Of a DNA stretch of 64,000 nt, positions 8,584 to 18,140 are shown one piece after another. The DNA is taken from positions 2,687,501-2,751,500 of the forward strand of contig NZ_FNUD01000002.1 in NCBI RefSeq assembly GCF_900106095.1, in the 5' to 3' direction. Numbering within the stretch: the first letter of the stretch is position 1; each line of letters begins with the position of its first letter. The position numbers were made by a program, and so were the translations under genes. The notes below the pieces were generated by a model. That model made no database searches, was not told where the DNA came from, and worked only from the letters and a program-made list of their open reading frames with translations. This DNA is from Pseudomonas deceptionensis. GTDB lineage: Bacteria; Pseudomonadota; Gammaproteobacteria; Pseudomonadales; Pseudomonadaceae.

Positions 8584-10323
8584 TTAGAGGGTTTCCCGAG
8601 TGGCGTTCCAGTTATTCAAAAAGGTCTGGGCGTTGACTTCGCCAGTGATGCGTTGTCCGCGGCGCTCAACCCCATCGGGACCGATCCAGGCAAAGCTGGG
8701 CGGGCCGGGTACTTGATAGCGGCTGAGCAGCTCGCGGCTGGCGACATTATCGGCGGTCACGTCAAGACGCAACAGGCGCACGCCCTCCAGGGCCTCCATC
8801 ACCTGCGGTTTGCCAAAGACCTGTTTTTCCATGACTTTGCATGACACGCACCAGTCGGCGTAATAGTCGAGCAATACCCATTGGCCTTGCGCCTTGGCAC
8901 TGGCCAGTTCACGGTCCAGGGCGGCGGGGTCCTTGATGGTGATGAACGCATCATGGGCGGTGTTTGCGGTGCTGCCCGCCACGGTCTTGGCGGTGTACAC
9001 CTGCAGGGGTTGCCACAGCTCGGTGCCGCCGCCGGCTGCACCCACCAGCAACAGGCTGCCCCACAGACCTGCCAGCAGGCTCAGGGGGCTGAACAGGTTT
9101 TTCGCGCGCAGGAATGTCTGCGCCTGTTGCCAGAGGCTGCTGGCGAAAATGACCAGCAGTACGCCCCACAGGCCGACCCACAAGGACTCGTCGAGTACCG
9201 GCCGTACCAGCAGCAGTGCGGTGCCCAGGAACAGGAAGCCGAACAGGCCTTTCATCAGGTTCATCCATGCACCGGGTTTAGGCAGGAAGCGACTGCCCAC
9301 GGTGACCAGCAGCAACAGCGGCATGCCGATCCCGACGCCCATGACAAACAGCACCAGGCCCCCTTCAACCGCGTTGCCGCTTTGCGCGATAAACAGCAGG
9401 GCACCGGCCAGCGGTGCGGTCATGCACGGCCCGACCAGCAAGCCGGACAACGCGCCAAGAATGCCTGCACCCACCAGGCTGCCGCCTTTGCGCCCACGCC
9501 CGGCTGTTTCCAGACGGTCACGCAGGGCGGCGGGCAGTTGCAGTTCGAAAAAGCCGAACATCGGCAGCGACAACACCACGAACAGCGCGGCAAAACTGCC
9601 CAGCAGCCACGGTTGTTGCAGCAGTGCCTGCAAGTTGGCGCCCAGCAGGGCTGCCAGCACGCCCAGCCCGGCATACACCAGCGCCATGCTGATCACATAG
9701 CTGCCGGCCACGGCAAACCCGCGTCCGGTCGTGGCACCGCTACCGACCACCAGCCCGGCCAGAATCGGCAGCATCGGCAGTGAGCACGGGGTAAAGGCCA
9801 GCAGCAGGCCCAGGCCGAAGAACAGCAGCAAACTCCAGCCCAGCGAGCTCTGTTGCAAGCTGGCAGCCAGCGACTGGTCCTGCGCCTGGCCCTGGGCTGC
9901 AACCGGTTGCGTGCCTCCCAAGTCAACCGTCTGGCTTTGCGGCGGGTAACAGAGCCCGGCATCGGCGCAGCCTTGCCAGCTGACCTTGACCTGACCGCTG
10001 GCGCCTGCCGGGATCAGCAGCTCAACGCGGTCGCGATAGACCTGGGTCGCACCAAAAAACTCATCGCTGTGCTCCAGCCCCTGAGGCAGCGCAGGGGTAT
10101 GCGTCGCCTCCAGCCCGGAGAACTTGAAGCCCTTTTGATAGAGGTAGTACGTATCGGCTATTTTCCACTGCAGACGGGTTTCGCCTGAGGGCAAGGGTTC
10201 GGCGCTGAATGCAAAGGCCTTGTTGACCGGCAGAAAGTCGGGCTGTGAGAAAGGATTGTTCGCGGTCTGTGCCTGGGTCACGCCGACCAGGCACATCAAT
10301 AACAAGGACAGCAGCAAACGCAT
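8584..10323 (-). CDS. dsbD: Thiol:disulfide interchange protein DsbD (protein-disulfide reductase)
   Basis: A 579-residue inner-membrane reductase that moves electrons from cytosolic thioredoxin to the periplasm. There is a signal peptide (ends VTQAQ), then the N-terminal immunoglobulin-like domain with its redox pair Cys119/Cys125 (GCADAGLCYPP). The central eight-helix domain has the redox cysteines in FTPCSLPMLPIL and GPCMTAPLAGALL. The C-terminal thioredoxin domain has Cys492/Cys495 (DWCVSC). All three redox pairs are present, so the enzyme should work. It is first in the operon and divergent from the two-component system at 10470. Confidence 0.95.
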   Translation of the reverse strand: MRLLLSLLLMCLVGVTQAQTANNPFSQPDFLPVNKAFAFSAEPLPSGETRLQWKIADTYYLYQKGFKFSGLEATHTPALPQGLEHSDEFFGATQVYRDRVELLIPAGASGQVKVSWQGCADAGLCYPPQSQTVDLGGTQPVAAQGQAQDQSLAASLQQSSLGWSLLLFFGLGLLLAFTPCSLPMLPILAGLVVGSGATTGRGFAVAGSYVISMALVYAGLGVLAALLGANLQALLQQPWLLGSFAALFVVLSLPMFGFFELQLPAALRDRLETAGRGRKGGSLVGAGILGALSGLLVGPCMTAPLAGALLFIAQSGNAVEGGLVLFVMGVGIGMPLLLLVTVGSRFLPKPGAWMNLMKGLFGFLFLGTALLLVRPVLDESLWVGLWGVLLVIFASSLWQQAQTFLRAKNLFSPLSLLAGLWGSLLLVGAAGGGTELWQPLQVYTAKTVAGSTANTAHDAFITIKDPAALDRELASAKAQGQWVLLDYYADWCVSCKVMEKQVFGKPQVMEALEGVRLLRLDVTADNVASRELLSRYQVPGPPSFAWIGPDGVERRGQRITGEVNAQTFLNNWNATRETL

Positions 10324-10371
10324 GAGTTAAGCCTTGGGCAAGTTCAAGTGACGCTACAGTGTGATCCTGCG

Positions 10372-10392
10372 ATTAACCGATCATTAACCGAT
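10372..10392. promoter_or_regulatory. Direct-repeat response-regulator box between dsbD and dsbR
   Basis: Two identical copies of ATTAACCGAT (10372-10381 and 10383-10392) are spaced exactly 11 bp apart, one helical turn. They lie in the 146-bp gap between dsbD and the divergent response regulator. OmpR-type regulators usually bind such tandem half-sites. I infer that this is the binding box of the adjacent regulator, controlling one or both operons. Confidence 0.65.
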
Positions 10393-10469
10393 GCACATCA
10401 ATCTGTTCACGGCATAATCGGCCCTTAATCCCATCGACTTTTAATCGGCTCATTTACGCGGGTATCAGC

Positions 10470-11150
10470 ATGCACGTACTGGTTTGCGAAGACGACGAAC
10501 TGATTGCCAGCGGCATCAAGGCCGGGCTGACGGCCCAGGGCCTGACGGTCGAGCATGTAGGCACGGCCAGTGCGGCGCGGGCCATGCTCAAGGCTGCCGA
10601 GTTCGATGTCATGGTGCTCGATCTGGGCCTGCCCGACGAAGACGGCCTCAAGCTGTTGCAACAGTTGCGTCAGCAAGGGCTGGAGTTGCCGGTGCTGATC
10701 CTCACCGCCCGCGATTCCGTCACCGATCGGGTAGACGGTCTGCAGGCCGGTGCCGATGATTACCTGCTCAAGCCCTTTGACCTGCGCGAACTGGCCGCCC
10801 GCCTGCACACCTTGCTGCGCCGGGTGGCGGGGCGCAGTGTCAACCTGATCGAGCACGGCCCCCTGAGTTATGACCCCAGCAGCCGCGTGACCCTGCTGGC
10901 AGGCCAGCCGGTGGACTTGTCCCGCCGTGAACAGGCGCTGCTGCAAGCCTTGCTGCATAACCGGGGGCGGGTGCTGTCCAGTGAGCAACTCAAAGACAGC
11001 ATTTATGGCTTTGGTGACGAACTGGAGAGCAATGCCCTGAACGTGCATATCCACCACCTGCGGCGCAAATTGGGCAATGGCATCGTCGAAACCGTGCGGG
11101 GCCTGGGCTATCGCCTGGGCACGGCCGATGGTGCCGAGTCCAACACATGA
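10470..11150 (+). CDS. dsbR: OmpR-family response regulator (DsbR type)
   Basis: A 226-residue DNA-binding response regulator. The receiver domain has the acidic pocket CEDDE (6-10), the phosphorylated Asp51 in MVLDLGLPDEDG and the Lys in YLLKPFD. The C-terminal winged helix covers about residues 125-220 (VHIHHLRRKLG). It overlaps the sensor kinase gene by 4 nt (ATGA). The position divergent from dsbD-tlpA-dsbG matches PA2479 of P. aeruginosa, reported as a copper-responsive regulator of those genes; the symbol is given on that basis and is less certain than the family. Confidence 0.88.
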   Translation: MHVLVCEDDELIASGIKAGLTAQGLTVEHVGTASAARAMLKAAEFDVMVLDLGLPDEDGLKLLQQLRQQGLELPVLILTARDSVTDRVDGLQAGADDYLLKPFDLRELAARLHTLLRRVAGRSVNLIEHGPLSYDPSSRVTLLAGQPVDLSRREQALLQALLHNRGRVLSSEQLKDSIYGFGDELESNALNVHIHHLRRKLGNGIVETVRGLGYRLGTADGAESNT

Positions 11151-12478
11151 TGAGCATGCGTCTGCGTCTGAGCCTGACCATTGGCTCGGCATTTGTCCTG
11201 GTCTGGGCATTGGCTGCGGCCTGGATGCTCAGCGACCTGCGTCAGCAAATGATGTTTTCCCTCGATCAGCGGCTGGTCGCCTCGGCGCGCATGGTGGCCG
11301 GGTTGCTGGAGCAATTGCCGCAATTGCCGGTAAAAGGCGAGGGCACTCACTTCAGCGCCGAACAACTGACCATCCCCGGCGGCATGGCTTGCCAGGTCAG
11401 TTCGTTGCGCGGTGAGGTCCTGGCACGCAGCCACAACAATCCCGATCAGCCGATGCAATCCCTGGCGGCGGGTTTTCATGACCAGACCATCGACGGCGCC
11501 ATCTGGCGCACCTTTACCCTGGATCGCGGTGATGTGCGCATCACCACCGCTGACCGGCAGGTGGAGCGCGAGGCGCTGAACCTGTCGGTACTGCTGGCGG
11601 CATCGGTGCCGGTGGGCATGGCGCTGATGGTCTGCCTGCTGCTGCTGTGGCTGGGGATCGGCCAGGGCCTGGCGCCGCTCAACCGGATGCGCGATGCCCT
11701 GATGCGGCGTGACGCCGACTCACTGCAGCCGCTGCAAATCTCGCCTCTGCCCAGCGAACTCAAGCCGCTGCTCGACTCGCAGAACCAGCTCTTTGCGCGT
11801 ATCGCCAAAGCCATCGAGCGCGAGCGCCGCCTTACCGGTGATGCTGCCCACGAACTGCGCAGCCCGCTGACCGCGATAAAAACCCACCTGCAAGTGGCGC
11901 GCATGACCGAGGGTGAGGCTCGCGAGCAGTCGCTGGCCCATGCCGAAGCCGGTGCCGACCGCTTGCACCGCACCCTTGAGCAATTGCTGTTGCTGGCGCG
12001 GGTGGAGGGCAGCCTGTCATTTGACGACGGGGTCAACTGTTCGGCCGGGCAAGTGGCGCGGCTGGCGATCCACGATGCGACCGGGGGCGATGGCGAGCGC
12101 ATCCGTTTGCACCTGCCTGACGACTTGCCGGTCACTGCGCTTGAAGTCCCTTCGGTGCTGGCCATCGCCGCGCTGCGCAACTTGCTGGACAACGCCTTGC
12201 GCCATACACCGCCCGGCACCCAGGTGGAACTGACGGTGGTCATCGACGGCCCCCAGGTGCGGTATGTGGTGCGTGACCATGGCCCCGGCATCCCGCCTGA
12301 AACCCTGCAACACATGACCCAGCGCTTTTGGCGCAACGGCAACAGCAACGGTTGCGGTCTGGGGCTGGCGATCGTTCAGGCCATTGTCGAACGTTGCCGC
12401 TGTGAGCTCAGCTTCGACAGCCAGCCCGATGGCTTGCGGGTTGAATTGCGGATGCCGTTGCAACCGCTGACCTCGTAG
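11147..12478 (+). CDS. dsbS: Sensor histidine kinase (DsbS type)
   Basis: A 443-residue membrane kinase. One helix near residues 10-30, a periplasmic sensor of about 120 residues, and a second helix near 150-175 (LLLAASVPVGMALMVCLLLLW region) are followed by a HAMP-like linker. The phospho-acceptor is His235 in DAAHELRSPLTA. The ATPase domain has the N-box LRNLLDNALRH, the G1 box DHGPGIP and the G2 box GCGLGLAIV. It partners the preceding regulator. The signal is not visible in the sequence; copper or periplasmic redox stress is suggested by homology of locus and neighbours. The stop codon runs into a REP element. Confidence 0.88.
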   Translation: MMSMRLRLSLTIGSAFVLVWALAAAWMLSDLRQQMMFSLDQRLVASARMVAGLLEQLPQLPVKGEGTHFSAEQLTIPGGMACQVSSLRGEVLARSHNNPDQPMQSLAAGFHDQTIDGAIWRTFTLDRGDVRITTADRQVEREALNLSVLLAASVPVGMALMVCLLLLWLGIGQGLAPLNRMRDALMRRDADSLQPLQISPLPSELKPLLDSQNQLFARIAKAIERERRLTGDAAHELRSPLTAIKTHLQVARMTEGEAREQSLAHAEAGADRLHRTLEQLLLLARVEGSLSFDDGVNCSAGQVARLAIHDATGGDGERIRLHLPDDLPVTALEVPSVLAIAALRNLLDNALRHTPPGTQVELTVVIDGPQVRYVVRDHGPGIPPETLQHMTQRFWRNGNSNGCGLGLAIVQAIVERCRCELSFDSQPDGLRVELRMPLQPLTS

Positions 12479-12576
12479 CCGCTGCCGCAGGCTGCGATAA
12501 GGTCGCAGGACCTTCGTTTTTGATCGACTCACAGGGTTGCTTCGCAACCCTTGGCAGCCTTCGGCAGCGGCTGCAG
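12475..12576. repeat. REP doublet, 'GTAGCCGCTGCCGCAGGCTGCGAT' type
   Basis: Two inverted REP units (12475 to about 12500, and 12553-12576) enclose a small hairpin (GGGTTGC ttc GCAACCC, 12534-12550). The first unit includes the dsbS stop codon. The same REP family occurs at 19125-19231 and 30590-30683. Confidence 0.8.
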
Positions 12577-12610
12577 GTTGTGCGCATGCGGGTAGATTCA
12601 GGCCGCCTGA

Positions 12611-12647
12611 CGGTACGATTGCGCTCCAATGGACTGATTTCGTTACA
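12611..12647 (+). promoter_or_regulatory. Candidate tandem GcsR/TyrR-type activator sites upstream of cycA
   Basis: Two 18-bp sites in tandem, CGGTACG-ATTG-CGCTCCA (12611-12628) and TGGACTG-ATTT-CGTTACA (12630-12647), resemble the GcsR target I recall from P. aeruginosa (TGTAACG-N4-CGTTCCG, read on either strand). They lie about 140-170 bp upstream of a sigma-54 promoter, a usual distance for an enhancer. This is pattern reading with partial matches only. Confidence 0.4.
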
Positions 12648-12688
12648 ACTTCAGTTGGACCATGGTTTACAGTACCCGCGCTCTGCTG

Positions 12689-12711
12689 AGCCCCCCACAG
12701 GGGGCTTTTTT
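12689..12711 (+). terminator. Rho-independent terminator upstream of cycA
   Basis: Stem GCCCCC / GGGGGC with a 4-nt loop is followed by six T residues (12706-12711). It most likely ends transcripts from the two-component operon or from a short leader RNA starting in the same gap. Confidence 0.8.
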
Positions 12712-12783
12712 GTGGAGTGATTCCATTCCAGTTAAACAGACTCCACGGCGCACATACGGCCCCCTTGACCGCTTGTACGAGGC

Positions 12784-12799
12784 TGGCACAGAACGTGCT
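12784..12799 (+). promoter_or_regulatory. Sigma-54 promoter of cycA
   Basis: TGGCACAGAACGTGCT has GG at 12785-12786 and GC at 12797-12798, exactly the 12-bp -24/-12 spacing, with a perfect TGGCA in the -24 element. Start of transcription would be near 12810, about 70 nt before the cycA ATG. The sigma-54 activator gene gcsR lies just downstream of cycA. Confidence 0.7.
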
Positions 12800-12880
12800 C
12801 ATGTCCTTTTGTCCACATCCAGTGAACATGATGTTTGTCTGGTGTGAAGACCCCGTACAAGAACAATAAGAGGATGATTC

Positions 12881-14290
12881 ATGCAAAATCACCGACCTGC
12901 CACAGAAGAACCAGAACTCCAGCGCAGCCTGTCCAATCGTCATATCCAGTTGATAGCCATTGGCGGTGCCATCGGTACCGGTCTGTTTATGGGCTCGGGC
13001 AAGACCATCAGCCTCGCAGGTCCCTCGATCATTTTCGTCTACATGATCATCGGTTTTATGCTGTTTTTCGTGATGCGCGCCATGGGCGAGCTGCTGCTGT
13101 CGAATCTCAAGTACAAGTCGTTCATCGATTTCGCGGCCGATCTGCTGGGCCCCATGGCCGGTTACTTTACCGGCTGGACCTACTGGTTTTGCTGGATCGT
13201 GACCGGCATCGCCGATGTGATTGCCATCTCCGGTTATACGCACTTCTGGTTCCCGGACATTCCGCTGTGGCTGCCGGCAATCGGCTGCGTCGCGCTGCTG
13301 CTGTCGCTGAACCTGATCACCGTGAAAATGTTCGGCGAACTGGAGTTCTGGTTTGCCATGATCAAGATCGTGGCCATTTGTGCGCTGGTCTGCACCGGGC
13401 TGTACATGGTGACTACAGCGTTCCAGTCACCGACCGGCAACTCTGCATCCCTGGCCAACCTGTGGAATGACGGCGGCATGTTCCCCCATGGCGTGATGGG
13501 CTTCTTCGCCGGCTTCCAGATTGCCGTGTTTGCCTTTGTGGGCATCGAGTTGGTGGGCACCACTGCCGCAGAAACCAAAAACCCGGAGCGCAACCTGCCG
13601 CGGGCGATCAACTCGATTCCGCTGCGTATCATCATGTTTTACGTGTTTGCGCTGATTGCGATCCTGGCGGTGACCCCGTGGCGCGATGTGGTGGCCAACA
13701 AGAGCCCCTTCGTTGAGCTCTTTGTGCTCGCCGGTCTGCCCGCTGCCGCAGGCATCATCAACTTCGTGGTGCTGACCTCTGCGGCGTCTTCGGCCAACAG
13801 CGGCGTGTTCTCCACCAGTCGCATGCTGTTCGGTCTGGCGATGGATGGCGATGCGCCGAGCAAGTTCAAGAACCTGTCCCGGCGCTCAGTGCCCTCCAAT
13901 GGCCTGATCTTTTCCTGCATTTGCCTGCTGGCGGGAGCGCTGGTGATCTATGTGGTGCCGAACCTGATGGAGGCGTTCACCCTGATCACCACGGTATCGG
14001 CCACCCTGTTCATGTTTGTCTGGACGATGATCCTGCTGTCCTATCTGGCCTATCGCAAAAAACGCGACCACTTGCACCGCGCATCGAAGTACAAGATGCC
14101 CGGCGGCAAGGTGATGGTCTGGGTTTGCCTGACCTTCTTCGTGTTTATCCTGGCATTGCTGGCGCTGGAAACCGACACCCGTCAGGCGCTGTATCTGGTG
14201 CCGGTCTGGTTTGTGCTGCTGGCTCTGGGCTACCGCTCGGTGCGGCGCAACAAGCTGGAAGTCGCGAGCCTGGCCTGCCAGCCAGACTGA
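12881..14290 (+). CDS. cycA: D-serine/D-alanine/glycine permease CycA-like
   Basis: A 469-residue amino-acid/proton symporter of the APC family with about 12 membrane helices. The substrate loop GGAIGTGLFMGSGKTI is near residues 28-43, and FVGIELVGTTAAETKNPERNLPRAI is typical of the AAT subfamily. Overall it reads like CycA, which imports glycine, D-alanine and D-serine. AroP/PheP are paralogues with the same motifs, but the neighbours (gcsR and the gcvH-glyA-lipA operon) favour glycine. ATG at 12881 has the site AGAGGATG upstream. Likely transcribed from the sigma-54 promoter at 12784. Confidence 0.85.
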   Translation: MQNHRPATEEPELQRSLSNRHIQLIAIGGAIGTGLFMGSGKTISLAGPSIIFVYMIIGFMLFFVMRAMGELLLSNLKYKSFIDFAADLLGPMAGYFTGWTYWFCWIVTGIADVIAISGYTHFWFPDIPLWLPAIGCVALLLSLNLITVKMFGELEFWFAMIKIVAICALVCTGLYMVTTAFQSPTGNSASLANLWNDGGMFPHGVMGFFAGFQIAVFAFVGIELVGTTAAETKNPERNLPRAINSIPLRIIMFYVFALIAILAVTPWRDVVANKSPFVELFVLAGLPAAAGIINFVVLTSAASSANSGVFSTSRMLFGLAMDGDAPSKFKNLSRRSVPSNGLIFSCICLLAGALVIYVVPNLMEAFTLITTVSATLFMFVWTMILLSYLAYRKKRDHLHRASKYKMPGGKVMVWVCLTFFVFILALLALETDTRQALYLVPVWFVLLALGYRSVRRNKLEVASLACQPD

Positions 14291-14377
14291 TCGCCGCGTT
14301 CACGACATCGGTACTGCCAGGGGGGCGGCACATAACGTGCCGCCCCCTCGTTGTTTGCCATCAGGGAGCGATTGGTC

Positions 14378-15904
<1,527 letters not shown>

Positions 15905-15922
15905 GCGGTGGCCCTCTGGATC

Positions 15923-16086
15923 TGTAGCCGCTGAGGAGCGCAGCGAGGCTGCGATCGGCGGCGTAGCCGTCGTCAAACCTGATCCCGAAACAGACCTGGC
16001 CCAGCGCGGCGCCTGAGTTTGCGACTGCTTCGTCGCAGTGGCGCACCATCTCGATCGCAGCCTCGCTGCGCTCCTCAGCGGCTACA
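15923..16086. repeat. REP doublet, 'GTAGCCGCTGAGGAGCG' family
   Basis: Perfect 34-bp inverted copies at 15923-15956 and 16053-16086 (arm start TGTAGCCGCTGAGGAGCG) surround about 96 bp of unrelated sequence. This two-unit arrangement is that of a REPIN. A degenerate relative is at 37094-37169. It lies between gcsR and the gcvH promoter region. Confidence 0.85.
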
Positions 16087-16117
16087 GGGAGCATTAAGGT
16101 GGTTTGATAATGCTCCA

Positions 16118-16137
16118 CCGGAGCGCTTTCGCTCCGG
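16118..16137. other. Hairpin upstream of the gcvH promoter
   Basis: Perfect 8-bp inverted repeat CCGGAGCG / CGCTCCGG with a 4-nt loop (CTTT). No U-tract. It may stop transcripts arriving from gcsR or simply be a structured remnant next to the REP pair. Confidence 0.4.
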
Positions 16138-16191
16138 TCATGCCCAAACCCCGCCATTGCAGGACCGCCCCCTGCATAACTCCTCCACGGG

Positions 16192-16209
16192 CGGATCGAT
16201 ATCGTTCCG
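16192..16209 (+). promoter_or_regulatory. Candidate GcsR-binding site upstream of gcvH
   Basis: CGGATCG-ATAT-CGTTCCG is an 18-bp imperfect palindrome (6 of 7 pairs). Its right half is identical to the CGTTCCG half-site that I recall for GcsR in P. aeruginosa. It lies about 65 bp before the -24 element of the sigma-54 promoter. Only one site is clear here, whereas three are described for P. aeruginosa. Confidence 0.5.
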
Positions 16210-16272
16210 AAGGCCCGATCAAAAATCTTCCAGATAACAGTAAGTAGTTGATCTAAAAGGCTTTTATAAACT

Positions 16273-16287
16273 TGGCATCACCCTTGC
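16273..16287 (+). promoter_or_regulatory. Sigma-54 promoter of the gcvH-glyA-lipA operon
   Basis: TGGCATCACCCTTGC fits the -24/-12 consensus closely: TGGCA, then TTGC, with GG (16274-16275) and GC (16286-16287) 12 bp apart. Transcription would start near 16299, about 70 nt before gcvH. Together with gcsR just upstream this indicates glycine-inducible, RpoN-dependent control. Confidence 0.82.
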
Positions 16288-16367
16288 TCTTGTTCAGTCA
16301 GTTGCACCGTACCTGGGGCGGCCTGTCCGCCCTGCACCAGGGCACCTCAACAACAAGAGAAAAGTCC

Positions 16368-16745
16368 ATGAGCACTCTGCGTTTTACTCCTGAACATGAA
16401 TGGCTGCGTCTGGAAGCGTCCGGCGAGTTGACCGTCGGCATTACTGACTTTGCCCAACAAGCGCTGGGCGATGTGGTGTTTGTGCAGTTGCCCGATACGG
16501 GGACGTTCAGTGAAGGTCACGAGGTGGCAGTGCTGGAGTCGGTCAAGGCCGCCAGCACTATCACCATGCCGCTGACCGGTGAAATCGTAGCGGTGAACGA
16601 CGCGCTGGCCGATGACCCTGCGCTGGTGAACGCCTCGCCCATGGGCGAGGGCTGGTTTTTCCGTATCCGCATCGAAAACAGCTCGGCCTTCAACGACCTG
16701 CTGGACCAACAGGCCTACGACGCCCTTGTGGCCGAAAACGCCTGA
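16368..16745 (+). CDS. gcvH: Glycine cleavage system H protein
   Basis: The 125-residue lipoyl-carrier protein that shuttles the methylamine group between the P, T and L proteins. Full length for the family: starts MSTLRFTPEHEWLR, has the lipoyl-attachment Lys60 in LESVKAAS, and ends with the usual Tyr-Ala motif (AYDALVAENA). The frame is open upstream to 16272, but ATG at 16368 is the family start and has AAGAGAAAAG before it. It is followed after 60 bp by glyA. The P-protein gene that normally comes next is missing. Confidence 0.95.
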   Translation: MSTLRFTPEHEWLRLEASGELTVGITDFAQQALGDVVFVQLPDTGTFSEGHEVAVLESVKAASTITMPLTGEIVAVNDALADDPALVNASPMGEGWFFRIRIENSSAFNDLLDQQAYDALVAENA

Positions 16746-16805
16746 GCCGGCTTACAACCGGCCGATGCCTGAAACGTGAACCTCTAATAAAAAAAGGAAA
16801 ACCTC

Positions 16806-18059
16806 ATGTTCCATAAAAGCCTGACCCTGTCTGACTTTGACCCTGCACTGTTCGACGCCATTACCCGCGAAGCGCAACGCCAGGAAGACCATATCGAGCT
16901 CATCGCGTCGGAGAACTACACCAGCCCGCAAGTGATGCAGGCCCAGGGCACCGTGTTGACCAACAAGTACGCCGAAGGCTATCCGGGCAAGCGCTATTAC
17001 GGCGGCTGCGAATATGTCGATGTGGTCGAGCAACTGGCAATCGACCGCGCCAAGGCGCTGTTCGGCGCCGGTTATGCCAACGTCCAGCCGCACTCGGGTT
17101 CACAGGCCAACGCGGCGGTGTACCTGGCGCTGCTGCAAGCGGGCGACACCATTCTGGGCATGAGCCTGGCCCACGGCGGTCACCTGACCCACGGTGCCAA
17201 GGTCAGCTCCTCGGGCAAGCTGTACAACGCCGTGCAATACGGCATCGATGGCAATGGTCTGATCGACTATGACGAGGTTGAACGGCTGGCGCTGGAGCAC
17301 CGGCCAAAAATGATTGTTGCCGGTTTCTCGGCCTACTCCAAGACCCTGGATTTCCCGCGTTTTCGCGCCATTGCCGACAAGGTCGGGGCTTACCTGTTCG
17401 TGGACATGGCTCACGTTGCCGGTCTGGTTGCCGTTGGCCTGTACCCCGATCCGCTGCCTTACGCCGATGTGGTCACCACCACCACCCACAAGACCCTGCG
17501 CGGTCCGCGCGGCGGGCTGATCCTGGCCAAGGCCGATGCGGATCTGGAGAAGAAACTCAACTCGGCAGTATTCCCGGGCGGGCAGGGCGGGCCGCTGATG
17601 CACGTGATCGCGGCCAAGGCCGTGTGCTTCAAGGAGGCGCTGGAGCCAGGCTTTAAGGACTACCAGTTCCAGGTCATCAAAAACGCTCAGGCCATGGCGC
17701 AAGTGTTCAAGCAACGCGGCTATGACGTGGTCTCCGGCGGCACCGATAACCACCTGTTTCTGGTCAGCCTGATCCGCCAGGGCATTACCGGCAAGGACGC
17801 CGATGCGGCCCTGGGCCGTGCCCATATCACCGTCAACAAAAACGCCGTGCCCAACGATCCACAGTCGCCGTTCGTGACGTCGGGCCTGCGCATCGGCACG
17901 CCAGCGGTGACCACCCGTGGCTTGCAGACCCCCGAGTGCCGCGCGCTGGCGACCTGGATCTGCGACATCCTCGACCATCCGGGCGATGCCGCCATCGAGG
18001 CCCGGGTTGCCCGGCAGGTCAGCGACCTGTGTGCCTTGTTCCCGGTTTACTCGGCATGA
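16806..18059 (+). CDS. glyA: Serine hydroxymethyltransferase
   Basis: A 417-residue PLP enzyme interconverting serine and glycine with tetrahydrofolate, which here would draw on the C1 units released from glycine. The PLP-binding Lys229 lies in [14 protein letters not shown]. Other family marks are [18 protein letters not shown] near the start, [14 protein letters not shown], and [15 protein letters not shown]. Strong ribosome binding site (AAAGGAAAA). Pseudomonas genomes usually carry two or three glyA copies; this one belongs to the glycine-inducible operon. Confidence 0.95.
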   Translation: MFHKSLTLSDFDPALFDAITREAQRQEDHIELIASENYTSPQVMQAQGTVLTNKYAEGYPGKRYYGGCEYVDVVEQLAIDRAKALFGAGYANVQPHSGSQANAAVYLALLQAGDTILGMSLAHGGHLTHGAKVSSSGKLYNAVQYGIDGNGLIDYDEVERLALEHRPKMIVAGFSAYSKTLDFPRFRAIADKVGAYLFVDMAHVAGLVAVGLYPDPLPYADVVTTTTHKTLRGPRGGLILAKADADLEKKLNSAVFPGGQGGPLMHVIAAKAVCFKEALEPGFKDYQFQVIKNAQAMAQVFKQRGYDVVSGGTDNHLFLVSLIRQGITGKDADAALGRAHITVNKNAVPNDPQSPFVTSGLRIGTPAVTTRGLQTPECRALATWICDILDHPGDAAIEARVARQVSDLCALFPVYSA

Positions 18060-18140
18060 CCTGCGGCCCGAGGGGTCAATAGGCCTTTCGGGCCACAGCG
18101 TGACTATTGTGGTTGAAGCCGACCAGTGTGGAGCAAGAAC

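Noticed and set aside
12580..12711. Possible small RNA ending at the terminator upstream of cycA
   Set aside because: Only the terminator is convincing. I could not find a good -35/-10 pair, and the sequence did not match an sRNA I know. The region is better explained by activator sites plus read-through termination.
12017..13243. Long minus-strand frame spanning dsbS, the intergenic region and cycA
   Set aside because: It crosses a REP element, a terminator and two real genes, and its translation has no known features.
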